From NCBI GenBank assembly GCA_030652805.1, contig JAUSPT010000032.1, positions 120,005 to 184,004 of the forward strand: a DNA stretch of 64,000 nt, in the 5' to 3' direction. Shown here piece by piece: positions 16,299 to 25,520 of this stretch. A program made the position numbers and the translations under genes. This DNA is from a bacterium. GTDB taxonomy: Bacteria; JAHJDO01. The notes beneath the pieces were generated by a model. It was not told the DNA's origin and did no database searches. It was given only the letters and a program-made list of their open reading frames with translations. Every line of letters begins with the position of its first letter. Position 1 is the first letter of the stretch.

Positions 16299-18626
16299 CT
16301 ATTGCGGAGGTCTAAACTTCTGGATTCTGCTATTGATAAGTTGACGTCTATTTCCAGTATCAGTTACATAAACATATCCTTTTGAGTCAAAAGCTATGCC
16401 GGTTGGTGAATTAAATTGACCGTCACCTCCCCCACGGCTTCCCCACTTAGTTATATAATTGCCGCTTGCATCAAAGACCTGAATCATATTTGCAGCACTA
16501 ACTACAAACATATAGCCATTATTTATAGCTATTTTTTGCGGCCGCTGCCCAAGTCTACCGAACTTTAATAGAAAATTCCCTGCACTGTCAAACTTCTGAA
16601 CATTGCCTAATTTATAATCCAGAGCATACACATTTCCTGATTCATCTGCTGCTACATCCCATATATAGCTAAACTGCGAATTGCCCGCGCCGCGTTTGCC
16701 CCAGGCAGTCAAATAGTTCCCATCTTTATCAAATTTTTGTATTCTGTAATGCCGGGTGTCTGCCACATAAACATTCCCCTCTTTATCTACTGCCACACCA
16801 CGGGGTTGGTCAAGTTGACCTTTGCCATGCCCCCGCTTCCCAATGCTTGCAACCAACGTCCCTTCCGGACTAAACTTATTAATGGAATATGTGGACATAT
16901 TACAAATATAAACATTGCCCTCTTTATCAATATCAATATCCATTGGTCTGCCAATATCCTTATTCTGCCAGGCTGCCAAAAGATCCCCTTTGGGACTGAG
17001 TTTAAGGACACTGCTGTTTTGCTTGCCTACTGTATCTATTACATAAATATTATCTGAATTATCAATTGTTATACCCTGAATAAAATTTATCTGCGTATTC
17101 TGGCCAATAACACTATCAAATCTAAACAGTCCTCCTATTGGAATCTTCTTGCCGACAGGCCAAATCACTTTGTCTTTATCTACCTTAGCTAATTTCTCTT
17201 GCTTTTTCTGCTCCTTCTCCTCTACTCGTTCTTTAGGCTTTGCTTTTGCCTGCATTTCTGCTCTAATAATTCCCTCCATGGCAAGACGTTTATACTCTCT
17301 GGCTTCTATATTGTCAGGAGAAAGCTCCAGAACAGCTTCAAAATTTTCTATGGCTAATTTGTATTCACCGGAATTTTGCGCGCCTAAGTTGAAATGTATC
17401 TTTCCCCTGGTAAGACTTGACTTTATCTTCTCTTCATTTTTCTTTCTCATCTCCACCAATCGCGAATCTTCTGCTTCAAGGACCTTTTTCTTTTCCGGCT
17501 CTTCTTCTTTAGTAACGACAGGTTTCTGCGATTCTATGTCTTTAGCGATTGTTTCTTCTACTTTCTTTTCCGCTGTTTTTACTTTATCAATAGTGGACTT
17601 TTCAACAACATGCGGAGAAGGAATGTCTTTTTTGCCGGTACTTATTGCTATGTAAATACCAATAATTATAACCACTAACAAAACTGCTGGAACAATAGCC
17701 TTGATTGGTATCTTTGTTTTCTTAACAATATCCTTTGCCATAACAGTGACTCCTGCATCTCCAGGAATAGCTACCGTTTTGCCATCAGCTGTAGCAGGCT
17801 GACGAAGAAGCCTCTTAAGGAGTTGTATAACATCATTCATATCCTGATAACGCTGATTCTTATCTTTTTTCATGCACTTTAATACCATTTCTTCTGTTTC
17901 AAGAGATATCTTGGGATTTTTAGCGCGCGGGCTGGGAATATCCTCATGCAGGTGTTTATAAGCAGTTGCAAATGGATCCTTGCCTTTAAAAGGGAGTTCC
18001 CCGGCTAACATGCGGTATGAGAGAACTCCAAAAGCATACATATCAGATTTGGAATCAACACCCGTGCCCTTGACCTGCTCAGGGGACATGTATTCCGGAG
18101 TTCCTATACTCATCCCTGTTTTGGTTTTAACGCTTGAATCCTGCACTTTGGCAATACCAAAATCCATTACCTTTATACTGCCGTCCGCTGCAATCATGAT
18201 ATTGCCGGGCTTAACATCGCGGTGAACAACTCCATGCTTATGAGCGTAGGAAAGAGCCATTCCAACCTGCTGCAGGATTTCTAAAGTAAAATCCAATGGA
18301 AGCGCTTTCTTTCTCTTTAACAACTCATCCAGTGTCTCGCCTTCAATGTACTCCATAATAATAAAATAATTGCCTTCCAACTGTTCAGTATCATATACTT
18401 GTATAATATTACGGTGATTCAGCTTGGCCACAGATAAAGCCTCCTGCTTGAACCTTGTTACAAAATCCTTATCTGAGGCTAGATTTTGAGGCAACATCTT
18501 CATAGCTACAGGACGATTAAGAGAAATCTGAATTCCCTTATACACAATCCCCATACCGCCTTCCCCAATCTTTTCTACAATCTTATACTTGCCTACAATC
18601 TTCCCAACTAAATCTTCTTTTGACAT
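16299..18626 (-). CDS. Transmembrane Ser/Thr protein kinase with TPR and NHL repeats
   Basis: The 775-residue protein starts with a complete Hanks-type kinase (about 14-272): glycine loop GEGGMG (21-26), Lys43, HRD (135-137), DFG (155-157) and GTPEYMSPEQ. A membrane helix follows at about 308-329. Next come a Lys/Glu-rich stretch, a TPR-like unit (about 414-455) and, from about 500, six or so NHL beta-propeller blades (repeated GNVYVADT-like and IQKFDKDGNY-like motifs). Kinase inside and propeller outside suggests a sensor for an envelope ligand. It is the last gene of the Tad operon, 6 bases after an FHA protein that is a plausible substrate partner. Confidence 0.92.
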   Translation of the reverse strand: MSKEDLVGKIVGKYKIVEKIGEGGMGIVYKGIQISLNRPVAMKMLPQNLASDKDFVTRFKQEALSVAKLNHRNIIQVYDTEQLEGNYFIIMEYIEGETLDELLKRKKALPLDFTLEILQQVGMALSYAHKHGVVHRDVKPGNIMIAADGSIKVMDFGIAKVQDSSVKTKTGMSIGTPEYMSPEQVKGTGVDSKSDMYAFGVLSYRMLAGELPFKGKDPFATAYKHLHEDIPSPRAKNPKISLETEEMVLKCMKKDKNQRYQDMNDVIQLLKRLLRQPATADGKTVAIPGDAGVTVMAKDIVKKTKIPIKAIVPAVLLVVIIIGIYIAISTGKKDIPSPHVVEKSTIDKVKTAEKKVEETIAKDIESQKPVVTKEEEPEKKKVLEAEDSRLVEMRKKNEEKIKSSLTRGKIHFNLGAQNSGEYKLAIENFEAVLELSPDNIEAREYKRLAMEGIIRAEMQAKAKPKERVEEKEQKKQEKLAKVDKDKVIWPVGKKIPIGGLFRFDSVIGQNTQINFIQGITIDNSDNIYVIDTVGKQNSSVLKLSPKGDLLAAWQNKDIGRPMDIDIDKEGNVYICNMSTYSINKFSPEGTLVASIGKRGHGKGQLDQPRGVAVDKEGNVYVADTRHYRIQKFDKDGNYLTAWGKRGAGNSQFSYIWDVAADESGNVYALDYKLGNVQKFDSAGNFLLKFGRLGQRPQKIAINNGYMFVVSAANMIQVFDASGNYITKWGSRGGGDGQFNSPTGIAFDSKGYVYVTDTGNRRQLINSRIQKFRPPQ

Positions 18627-18632
18627 AACTAA

Positions 18633-20606
18633 TCACCTATGTTTTTTAATTTGTTTTTTGGCTTTTATGTAATACTCATCGTCAGGAGACGCAATCTCCA
18701 GTACCTGCTTCCATTTTTCTACAGCTCTATTGATATTAATATCCTTAAGAGTGTATCCTTGAATGTATAATTCCCTGGCTTTCTCCTTTATATGAACCTG
18801 AAGCTCGTTAATGTTCTCCAGCGCTTCTTTATGATCAGGCTCTACTGTTAAGACAAACTGAAATTCCAAAAGAGCTTCCTTAAATTTTTCTTCCTGAACA
18901 AAATTCTTGCCTTTCTCCATGTGCTGATGAAGTGTTTCTATTAGATAAGGCCTCACTGTTTTAATATACTGGATAGCCTCTGCATGATAGAAATTATCTC
19001 TGTCCTGTTCCAGAGAAAGCACCTGCCTCCACTCATCAACAGCTTTCATAAGCTGCTGACTGGCGGAAAAAGACATGCCTCTGTCAAATGCCTGAGTAAC
19101 ATCCTTTACTTTATCCAGAAACTCCTGCGCCTCTGTATAATCTTTGTTTATATCTAAGACCATTTGCATTAACTCAATGGCTTGAGAAGCACTTCCTTTT
19201 TGATAGAGTTTCTTTGCCTCGTCAAAAAACTTTTCCGCTTTTTGCAGATCTCCAATCTGAGCTACCAATCTTTTGGCTTCATTGGCATATTTAGATTGTG
19301 CAGATATTTTTTCTAGTTCTACTAAGGCATTCGCATAATTCCCTTTTTCAAAAAACTCCTTCCCTTTTTCAAAGTGTCTAAGAGACAGCAGCTTATGTTC
19401 AATAAGATTAAGCTTTTCCCTTATATGAGCGTATTCAGGTTTTAAATCGAGTGCATTATTTAACTCTGTCTGCGCTTTAAGGAGTTCCTCAGCAATGATA
19501 TACTCATCTGCCAGTTTAAGAGCTTTTTGAATCTGGATTTCTTTCTTGGTCTTGTTAAAGTATTCTATTCCTCTGCTATTCTCAGGATCCAGGCTCAATA
19601 CTCTTTCAAACTGGCGCAGAGCATTTTCCCATTGAGCCTTTTGATAAAGTTCAAGACCTCGTGTAAGGTAGCGAGCAATCTCTTCATCACCTCTTGATTT
19701 TTCCACATAGATCTGCGCATCAAGATTATCCGGATCCATCTGCAAAACTTTGTTAAAAACTTCAAGCGCTTTGATTTTTTGGTCTGCTTCGTGTAATTTT
19801 TTACCCTGTTTGATGAGATTTGCAACAGTATTATCTGAGACCTCAATTATGCCCCTCTTTTCCGGAGAACGAGTTGGAATAAGACTCATGATCAATATAA
19901 TAGCCAAGATGACGCCAAACCCAATTATTCCTAACCTTATGGGTGTTTTTTTCCATGCCTCCACAAGCAGCCCCGCCTCTGAACATGACCCCTCTGTTAC
20001 AAACTTCAGAACAAATTTCCCAACTTTAATTTCATCTCCTTTAGAGAGCGCTTTTTCCTTGATCTTATTATTATTAACAAAAGTCCCATTGCTGCTTCCA
20101 AGGTCTGCTATTTTATATTGATTATTCTCCTTCTTAACTATGGCATGTTTTCGAGATACTGTCTCATTTTTAAGAACTATTTTATTTTCTTCAGCCCTGC
20201 CAATAGTCAATTCATCTTCGTCCAACTGATACTCCTCTTTAACTCTCGCCCCTTCCATTAACATCAGTCTATATTTTGGAGACGTATAAGACCCGGGTGC
20301 CATTCTGGTTTTTTCTCCATCGTCACTTTTTAGTTCTAAACTATATTTCCCGATCTGAACAGTATCTCCTTCATTAATGGTCTCTTTTTCTATTTGTTCC
20401 CCATTTACAAAGACTCCATTGGCAGAGTTCAAATCCTGGATAGTCACATTCTCTGCCTTAATTTCTAATTGGGCATGTTGTCTTGAAACACTCTTATCAG
20501 GAAGAACTATGCGGTTTCCTTCCTTTCTTCCAATGAGATATACTCCGTCTTCCAAAGATAACTCTTGAACTGATTTTTCGTTTTCTTTAATGATAAAAAA
20601 TTTCAT
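18633..20606 (-). CDS. Double-FHA membrane protein with TPR repeats
   Basis: The 657-residue protein has two FHA domains in tandem. The first shows GRKEGNRIVL, SVSRQHA and NSANGVFVNG (about 25-70). The second shows GRAEENKIVL, TVSRKHA and GSSNGTFVNN (about 135-180). A membrane helix follows at about 225-246, then about 400 residues of TPR-like helices with recurrent LDPEN/LEPDH phrases. FHA domains bind phosphothreonine, so the cytoplasmic half can read the output of the adjacent kinase while the TPR half would sit across the membrane. Its start overlaps the end of the next FHA gene by 4 bases. Confidence 0.88.
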   Translation of the reverse strand: MKFFIIKENEKSVQELSLEDGVYLIGRKEGNRIVLPDKSVSRQHAQLEIKAENVTIQDLNSANGVFVNGEQIEKETINEGDTVQIGKYSLELKSDDGEKTRMAPGSYTSPKYRLMLMEGARVKEEYQLDEDELTIGRAEENKIVLKNETVSRKHAIVKKENNQYKIADLGSSNGTFVNNNKIKEKALSKGDEIKVGKFVLKFVTEGSCSEAGLLVEAWKKTPIRLGIIGFGVILAIILIMSLIPTRSPEKRGIIEVSDNTVANLIKQGKKLHEADQKIKALEVFNKVLQMDPDNLDAQIYVEKSRGDEEIARYLTRGLELYQKAQWENALRQFERVLSLDPENSRGIEYFNKTKKEIQIQKALKLADEYIIAEELLKAQTELNNALDLKPEYAHIREKLNLIEHKLLSLRHFEKGKEFFEKGNYANALVELEKISAQSKYANEAKRLVAQIGDLQKAEKFFDEAKKLYQKGSASQAIELMQMVLDINKDYTEAQEFLDKVKDVTQAFDRGMSFSASQQLMKAVDEWRQVLSLEQDRDNFYHAEAIQYIKTVRPYLIETLHQHMEKGKNFVQEEKFKEALLEFQFVLTVEPDHKEALENINELQVHIKEKARELYIQGYTLKDININRAVEKWKQVLEIASPDDEYYIKAKKQIKKHR

Positions 20607-21661
20607 CTTTTTCCCTCTGCTGATCCTTTTGCTAAATGTTCCTCTACCTGCTTTAGACGTTTTAGCACTGTTTTATGCCTCTCATCCTTTCTATCAGATA
20701 TCAAAGCCATACATATTTTGAGCTCTTTTTTAACCTGTTTCCAATCTTTCACACGAATATCCTTTTCAGCTTCAAATTTATGAATGCGATATTCGCTGTC
20801 CAGGTATTCCTTAGCTTCCTTTAGATTCAGGAGCGTCTGATGGAAATAATCCGGCTTTGGCTCCAGATGTCTCTGATAAGCCAGAGACTTTTGATATGCT
20901 TCAATTGCCTTATAGGTATTCTCATAACTTATCATGCGTTCATTATAAAGAGCTTCCCCGTATTTAAAAGCCTCTTTTGCTTTATCTCTAATATTCCCAA
21001 CGGGTTCACCGGTTCCTCTATCAATTTTTTCTATTATCTGTGGTTTTTTAGCACTTGTCTCCCCCTGGCTTTTTTCGGAAGACTTGTGCCCTGGCAGAAG
21101 CACATAAATTAGACCGGATATTACAGCTGCTATGAGTATAATCTTTGTGATGTTTTTTTTAGCATAAGTTGGATTCTTTATATTGGCGAGGATTTTTTCT
21201 TTAGACTTTTGAGCTTTTTGGGAGATACTGGGTTCTGCTAGTACCTTTCTGGAGACAGGGGTAGGCACAGGTTTAATAGCGAAATACTCGGTTTTTCCAT
21301 CTTGCTCAGATATTTCCTCCCCGACTATCGTTGCACTGGTCTCTCCTGATGAATTAACCTGCTCAGGGATTACTTCAAAAGCGAGACCAACTCCTCCAAC
21401 TTCAATTTTATCACGATCCTTCAACTCCTGACGCGATACTTTCCTGTCATTTACCTTTGTGCCATTCTTGCTCTCCAGGTCAACCAATATCAGTTTTTCA
21501 TCTTCTAAAACTATCTTGGCATGATGACGAGAGACCGTATCATTTCCTTCCAATACAATATTATTATCCTGCACTCTTCCAATAGTACAGGGTTCATTAT
21601 CAAACTCAAAACATTCCCCTGCTTTTAACCCGTTCCTTATAGAGACCTTATATCCTGGCAT
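20603..21661 (-). CDS. FHA-domain membrane protein of the Tad operon
   Basis: The 352-residue protein has an N-terminal FHA domain (about 20-80; GRVQDNNIVLEG, TVSRHHAKI and ESKNGTKVND). A linker and one membrane helix follow (about 170-190), then a helical, possibly TPR-like tail. It is the third phosphothreonine reader of this operon. It overlaps the DUF192 gene at its start by 14 bases and the double-FHA gene at its end by 4 bases. The start MPGYKVSIRNG directly precedes the FHA fold, which supports it. Confidence 0.85.
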   Translation of the reverse strand: MPGYKVSIRNGLKAGECFEFDNEPCTIGRVQDNNIVLEGNDTVSRHHAKIVLEDEKLILVDLESKNGTKVNDRKVSRQELKDRDKIEVGGVGLAFEVIPEQVNSSGETSATIVGEEISEQDGKTEYFAIKPVPTPVSRKVLAEPSISQKAQKSKEKILANIKNPTYAKKNITKIILIAAVISGLIYVLLPGHKSSEKSQGETSAKKPQIIEKIDRGTGEPVGNIRDKAKEAFKYGEALYNERMISYENTYKAIEAYQKSLAYQRHLEPKPDYFHQTLLNLKEAKEYLDSEYRIHKFEAEKDIRVKDWKQVKKELKICMALISDRKDERHKTVLKRLKQVEEHLAKGSAEGKR

Positions 21662-22010
21662 TAACCATATCTCCTATACGAACCTGAGCGCTACTAATGG
21701 TGTCAGAGGGAAGTTCCAGCACATGCCGTACGCTTCTTCCTCCAAAAGCCAGCCGAAATGGTTTTAACTGAGATATAGTCTTTACAACACAATAATTCTT
21801 ATCCATAAAAACCACATCAATCGGGAACCTCATAAACCACGTATGTATGGCTTTGCAGTTTTTAATCAGTAATCCCTCTCCAGAATCAAGTTTAGCGCGT
21901 CCAATCAGCCCCTTAGTTCTCATTTGCCATGTATCTGCAACAACCACTCGTTGTCCTAAAATCTGATTATTACCAAAACTGATCACTATAGTTGTCTCTC
22001 TAGAATCCAC
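21648..22010 (-). CDS. DUF192 family protein
   Basis: This 120-residue protein matches the DUF192 fold. It shows the pattern RTKGLIGR, then GLLIKNCKAIHTWFMRFPID and VVFMDKNYCVV, and ends with VLELPSDTIS and RIGDMV. Function is unknown; members are often found next to Tad/T2SS-F genes or exported. It has no signal peptide here. It overlaps tadC by 11 bases and the FHA gene by 14, so it belongs to the Tad operon. Confidence 0.88.
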   Translation of the reverse strand: MDSRETTIVISFGNNQILGQRVVVADTWQMRTKGLIGRAKLDSGEGLLIKNCKAIHTWFMRFPIDVVFMDKNYCVVKTISQLKPFRLAFGGRSVRHVLELPSDTISSAQVRIGDMVNARI

Positions 22011-22917
22011 CCTGCAAAAGCTTTATAATGATAGGGCCAAAAAGCATTACAAAAACTGCTGGAAAGATAAATCCTACAAGGGGCAGCAGCATTTTTACCG
22101 GCGCCTGCATTGCTGTTTTCTCTGCTATCTGCATCCTCTTGGTCCGCATCTGATCAGATAAGACCCTGAGTATAGGCCCAAGACTTGTTCCCAGTTGATC
22201 TGCCTGTATAAGCGATGTGCAAATAGCAGAAAGATCCGGCATATTAACTCTGTCTGCCATTGCTTTTAAAGCGTCGCGCCTTGTTGACCCAAGCTTAATC
22301 TGCTGCTGCATGTGAAAAAGCTCCTCTACAAGTGGGCCTGCTTTCATCTTGTCAACCACTTTATTAATAGCTGCTGAGAAATCCAATCCTGCCTCTACTG
22401 AAAGAGTTATCAAGTCCAGGCTGTAAGGAAGGCCTCTCCAGATCCCTTTATGCCTTTTCTTAATCTGATCCTTCAACCATTGATCAGGATAGAAATAAGC
22501 AAGCATGAACAGGATAATGTAATACCAAGCAATTTCAATAGACAGCATCTTAAGTATTAAAAGCCCGACGATTGGCGCAAGTATTAATAGTAATTCTTTT
22601 ATAGCCAAAAATTCTAGAGCGCTTATAGCTCCTGGATTTCCAGCTGAGGTTAGTTTTTGCGTGATATTATTCTGATATTCTTTAAGCCCAAACCGCTCGT
22701 GCAATTTCGCTAGTTTCCCGACCCATGGCATTAAGAAGCGATATAATGGATAGGTACGCATAAACTTTTCTCTTTTTTTCTCCAGCTGACCTAACATATC
22801 CAGATCTATCGCCTCCTCTTCCTTCTTCTCAAATAACGAGAGTATTCCTGCGCCTATAAAATAGAAAGCTGTAAAAATAAAAATATAAATTAGTGCTAAA
22901 ATTATTATACTACCCAT
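22000..22917 (-). CDS. tadC: Tad pilus inner-membrane protein TadC
   Basis: The 305-residue protein has an N-terminal membrane helix, a pair of central helices (about 105-140) and the T2SSF domain (YSLDLITLSVEAGLDFSAAI, then GSTRRDALKAMADRVNMPDL), ending with a hydrophobic helix. TadC pairs with TadB as the membrane platform for the CpaF motor. A short repeat in the 45 bases upstream supplies an AAAGGGG ribosome binding site. Length and order (cpaF-tadB-tadC) are typical. Confidence 0.92.
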   Translation of the reverse strand: MGSIIILALIYIFIFTAFYFIGAGILSLFEKKEEEAIDLDMLGQLEKKREKFMRTYPLYRFLMPWVGKLAKLHERFGLKEYQNNITQKLTSAGNPGAISALEFLAIKELLLILAPIVGLLILKMLSIEIAWYYIILFMLAYFYPDQWLKDQIKKRHKGIWRGLPYSLDLITLSVEAGLDFSAAINKVVDKMKAGPLVEELFHMQQQIKLGSTRRDALKAMADRVNMPDLSAICTSLIQADQLGTSLGPILRVLSDQMRTKRMQIAEKTAMQAPVKMLLPLVGFIFPAVFVMLFGPIIIKLLQGGF

Positions 22918-22921
22918 TTTC

Positions 22922-22946
22922 CCCTTTGTGCCTTTGTGCCTTTGCC
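22922..22946 (-). repeat. Octamer tandem repeat forming the tadC ribosome binding site
   Basis: On the plus strand the unit CCTTTGTG is repeated (two full copies and a third CCTTTGCC). On the coding strand this reads CACAAAGG and ends as AAAGGGG just before the tadC ATG. It fills the only sizeable gap inside the Tad operon. Confidence 0.6.
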
Positions 22947-22962
22947 ACTTTGTTTCTTTATC

Positions 22963-23817
22963 CTAAACATCAATATTAACAATTTTATAAATCAGGAATC
23001 CACCTATTAGCTCCAGGAAAACAACTGTTGCAAGAAACGCCCAGCCAATAGCAGAAGTAAACATTATCTTCATTGTTGCCGGGTCCAGAAAATACATTAT
23101 TATGCCAAGTCCTATAGGAAGCAAACCTACTACCAATCCCTGCATCTTGCCCTGAGATGTGAGCGCAGCAATCTTGCCATGCATTTTATCTCTCTCCCTT
23201 ATTGTATTTGCAATTCTATCAAATATCTCAGAAAGATTACCCCCTAATTGCCTGGAGATATTAATTGAGGTGACAACCAATTCCATCTGTTCACTGGGCA
23301 TTCTCTTTCCCAATCTTTTCAACGCTTCTTCCATTGAAACCCCTAACTTAGTAGACCGGATAACCAGACTAAATTCCTGAGACAAAGGAGCCTCAGATTC
23401 CTTAATTAAAAAATCCAGTGCTTGTTGCAGACTTAAACCTGCCTTAAGAGAATTTGACACCGTTGTTAAAGCCCCTGTTAATTGAGTGTCAAACTTTTTC
23501 TTGCGATTCTTCTTTAACTGTCTGAGATAAATTCTTGGCAGAGAGAATCCAACGGCTCCAAATGCTAAGCATATTAGCAAACTATGACTGAGCAAGTAAC
23601 CAACCATTGCCATAACTAGAACACCAAGAATACTAAAATAAGCAATCTTTTCTGCTGGAATAAAAACAAACATCTCATCCAGCTCTTTTTCAGTTCCTGC
23701 AGCTACTTTCTTTTCATACTGTTTAATTCCCTTCTTAAAAGTCTGATAACCTGCCTGCGCCAGTATAAACACTGCTAAAAATGTAAGCCCAAGTATTAAT
23801 AGCTCAATTATCTGCAT
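22963..23817 (-). CDS. tadB: Tad pilus inner-membrane protein TadB
   Basis: The 284-residue protein starts with a membrane helix, has a central helix pair (about 58-95) and the T2SSF domain, with QLTGALTTVSNSLKAGLSLQ and ISRQLGGNLSEIFDRIANTIRERDKM, the hallmark segments of TadB. Two C-terminal helices complete it. Its start shares one base with the stop of the FHA-cpaF gene, so the two are coupled. Confidence 0.93.
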   Translation of the reverse strand: MQIIELLILGLTFLAVFILAQAGYQTFKKGIKQYEKKVAAGTEKELDEMFVFIPAEKIAYFSILGVLVMAMVGYLLSHSLLICLAFGAVGFSLPRIYLRQLKKNRKKKFDTQLTGALTTVSNSLKAGLSLQQALDFLIKESEAPLSQEFSLVIRSTKLGVSMEEALKRLGKRMPSEQMELVVTSINISRQLGGNLSEIFDRIANTIRERDKMHGKIAALTSQGKMQGLVVGLLPIGLGIIMYFLDPATMKIMFTSAIGWAFLATVVFLELIGGFLIYKIVNIDV

Positions 23818-25517
23818 TATTTTCCAGTCCTCTCTTCTTCAAATATCTTCATATCCAGGTGCATTCCCTTTGCTTCCAACTGAGGAACAAAACTTGGAAT
23901 ATTGCCAGTAGCTACAAAAGTTCCCTGCACTTTACCATCCTGGCCAATTCCTGTTTGTTTGAAAACAAAAATATCCTGTAAAGTAATGACTTCTCCCTCC
24001 ATGCCTGTAACTTCAGTCACAGCAATAATCCTGCGGCTTCCGTCACTCAAACGAGACTCCTGAATTATTATGTTAATAGCTGAAGATACCTGTTCTCTGA
24101 TAGCTCGGACAGGCAGATCCATACCTGACATTAAAACCATAGTTTCCAGACGCGAAAGAACATCACGAGGAGAATTGGCATGAGCAGTAGTAAGAGAGCC
24201 ATCATGGCCAGTGTTCATAGCCTGAAGCATGTCCAGAGCCTCTCCACCCCTGCATTCTCCTACCACTATTCTATCAGGACGCATACGAAGAGCATTCTTT
24301 ACCAGATCTCTAATAGCAATAGCTCCTTTGCCTTCAATATTTGGAGGCCGGGCTTCCAGAGAAACAACATGCTCCTGCGGTAGCTTAAGCTCTGCAGCAT
24401 CCTCAATAGTTACTATTCTTTCGTCTTTAGGAATATAGGAAGACACTACATTAAGCAGTGTTGTCTTTCCTGATCCTGTTCCTCCTGATATAATAATGTT
24501 CTTGCGTGAAAGCACACATATCTCAAGGAACTTCGCAGTATCTTTATTCAATGTTCCAAAACCTATCAAATCATCTATAGTAAAAGGAGTTTTGGAGAAC
24601 TTGCGAATAGTTATACTTGGTCCTTTTAGAGCTAGAGGCGGAATGATCGCATTTACTCTGGATCCATCCTTTAATCTTGCATCTACCAGTGGCATGCTTT
24701 CATCTATTCTGCGGCCAATAGGCCCTACTATCCTCTCTATCACAGCCATAACCTGTTCATCGCTGGCAAAGGTTTTCTCGCAGAGCTGAAGCTTGCCTTT
24801 CTTTTCAATATAAATCTGATCCTTTCTGTTAACCATTATTTCTGTTACATCATCATCCTTTAACAGATCCTCCAGAGCTCCCAAACCCAGCGCTTCATCC
24901 AGCACGTCCTTTACCAAATCCTCTATATTCACCCGCTTAGGAATAGAGTCAGCCATTTCCTTAATTATGCCTCTGGTAGCTTTTTCAGTGCGGCTCCTGA
25001 CTTCCTGCTCCTTTCCCTTTTCAAATGTTAAACTCTTTAAGTCAATACGCTGAATGAGCTGCTTATGAATTTTGATTCTTATATCAGAAAGCTGGCTAAC
25101 CTTCCCTTTAGAAGCTGCTTTATCAGAAGGCATGGATGCAGGCGCTGGTACACGAACTTGTTTTACCTCTGTCTTTTCATCCTCATCTCTATCTTTTTTA
25201 GCTTCCTGCAACAAGCTGCCCTCAGAAATACCTGCATCTTCTAAAACCATGCTCAAGTGCCCTATTTTGACTTCTTCTCCCAGCGGCCAAAGCTCTTCCT
25301 TAGCTATTTTTTTCCCATTAAGATATGTGCCATTGCCACTGTCCAAATCTTTAATATATACCTGATTATCCTTCAGTCTGAGACTGGTATGATGTCTTGA
25401 AGCCCTTGGATCAGAAATCATCAAATCACAGTCTTTCTCCCTGCCAATGGTTACAGCTTCCCCCTCCAATTTAAAAATTCTTTCCTTACCTGAAGCTTCT
25501 TTAATAACTATTCTCAT
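23817..25517 (-). CDS. cpaF: CpaF/TadA pilus ATPase with an N-terminal FHA domain
   Basis: The 566-residue protein is a fusion. Residues 1-90 form an FHA domain ([19 protein letters not shown] and [10 protein letters not shown]). A charged linker (about 95-150) follows, then a full CpaF motor with Walker [10 protein letters not shown] (345-353), an [10 protein letters not shown] Asp box, [16 protein letters not shown] as Walker B region and TTAHANSP. CpaF drives Flp pilus assembly through TadB/TadC. An FHA domain on the motor itself gives a direct way for phosphorylation to control assembly. It is followed by tadB (shared base) and preceded by cpaC (3-base gap). Confidence 0.94.
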   Translation of the reverse strand: MRIVIKEASGKERIFKLEGEAVTIGREKDCDLMISDPRASRHHTSLRLKDNQVYIKDLDSGNGTYLNGKKIAKEELWPLGEEVKIGHLSMVLEDAGISEGSLLQEAKKDRDEDEKTEVKQVRVPAPASMPSDKAASKGKVSQLSDIRIKIHKQLIQRIDLKSLTFEKGKEQEVRSRTEKATRGIIKEMADSIPKRVNIEDLVKDVLDEALGLGALEDLLKDDDVTEIMVNRKDQIYIEKKGKLQLCEKTFASDEQVMAVIERIVGPIGRRIDESMPLVDARLKDGSRVNAIIPPLALKGPSITIRKFSKTPFTIDDLIGFGTLNKDTAKFLEICVLSRKNIIISGGTGSGKTTLLNVVSSYIPKDERIVTIEDAAELKLPQEHVVSLEARPPNIEGKGAIAIRDLVKNALRMRPDRIVVGECRGGEALDMLQAMNTGHDGSLTTAHANSPRDVLSRLETMVLMSGMDLPVRAIREQVSSAINIIIQESRLSDGSRRIIAVTEVTGMEGEVITLQDIFVFKQTGIGQDGKVQGTFVATGNIPSFVPQLEAKGMHLDMKIFEEERTGK

Positions 25518-25520
25518 TCA

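Noticed and set aside
17149-17655. Plus-strand frame of 168 codons opposite the kinase gene
   Set aside because: Ser/Phe-rich shadow of the Lys/Glu-rich linker of the kinase.
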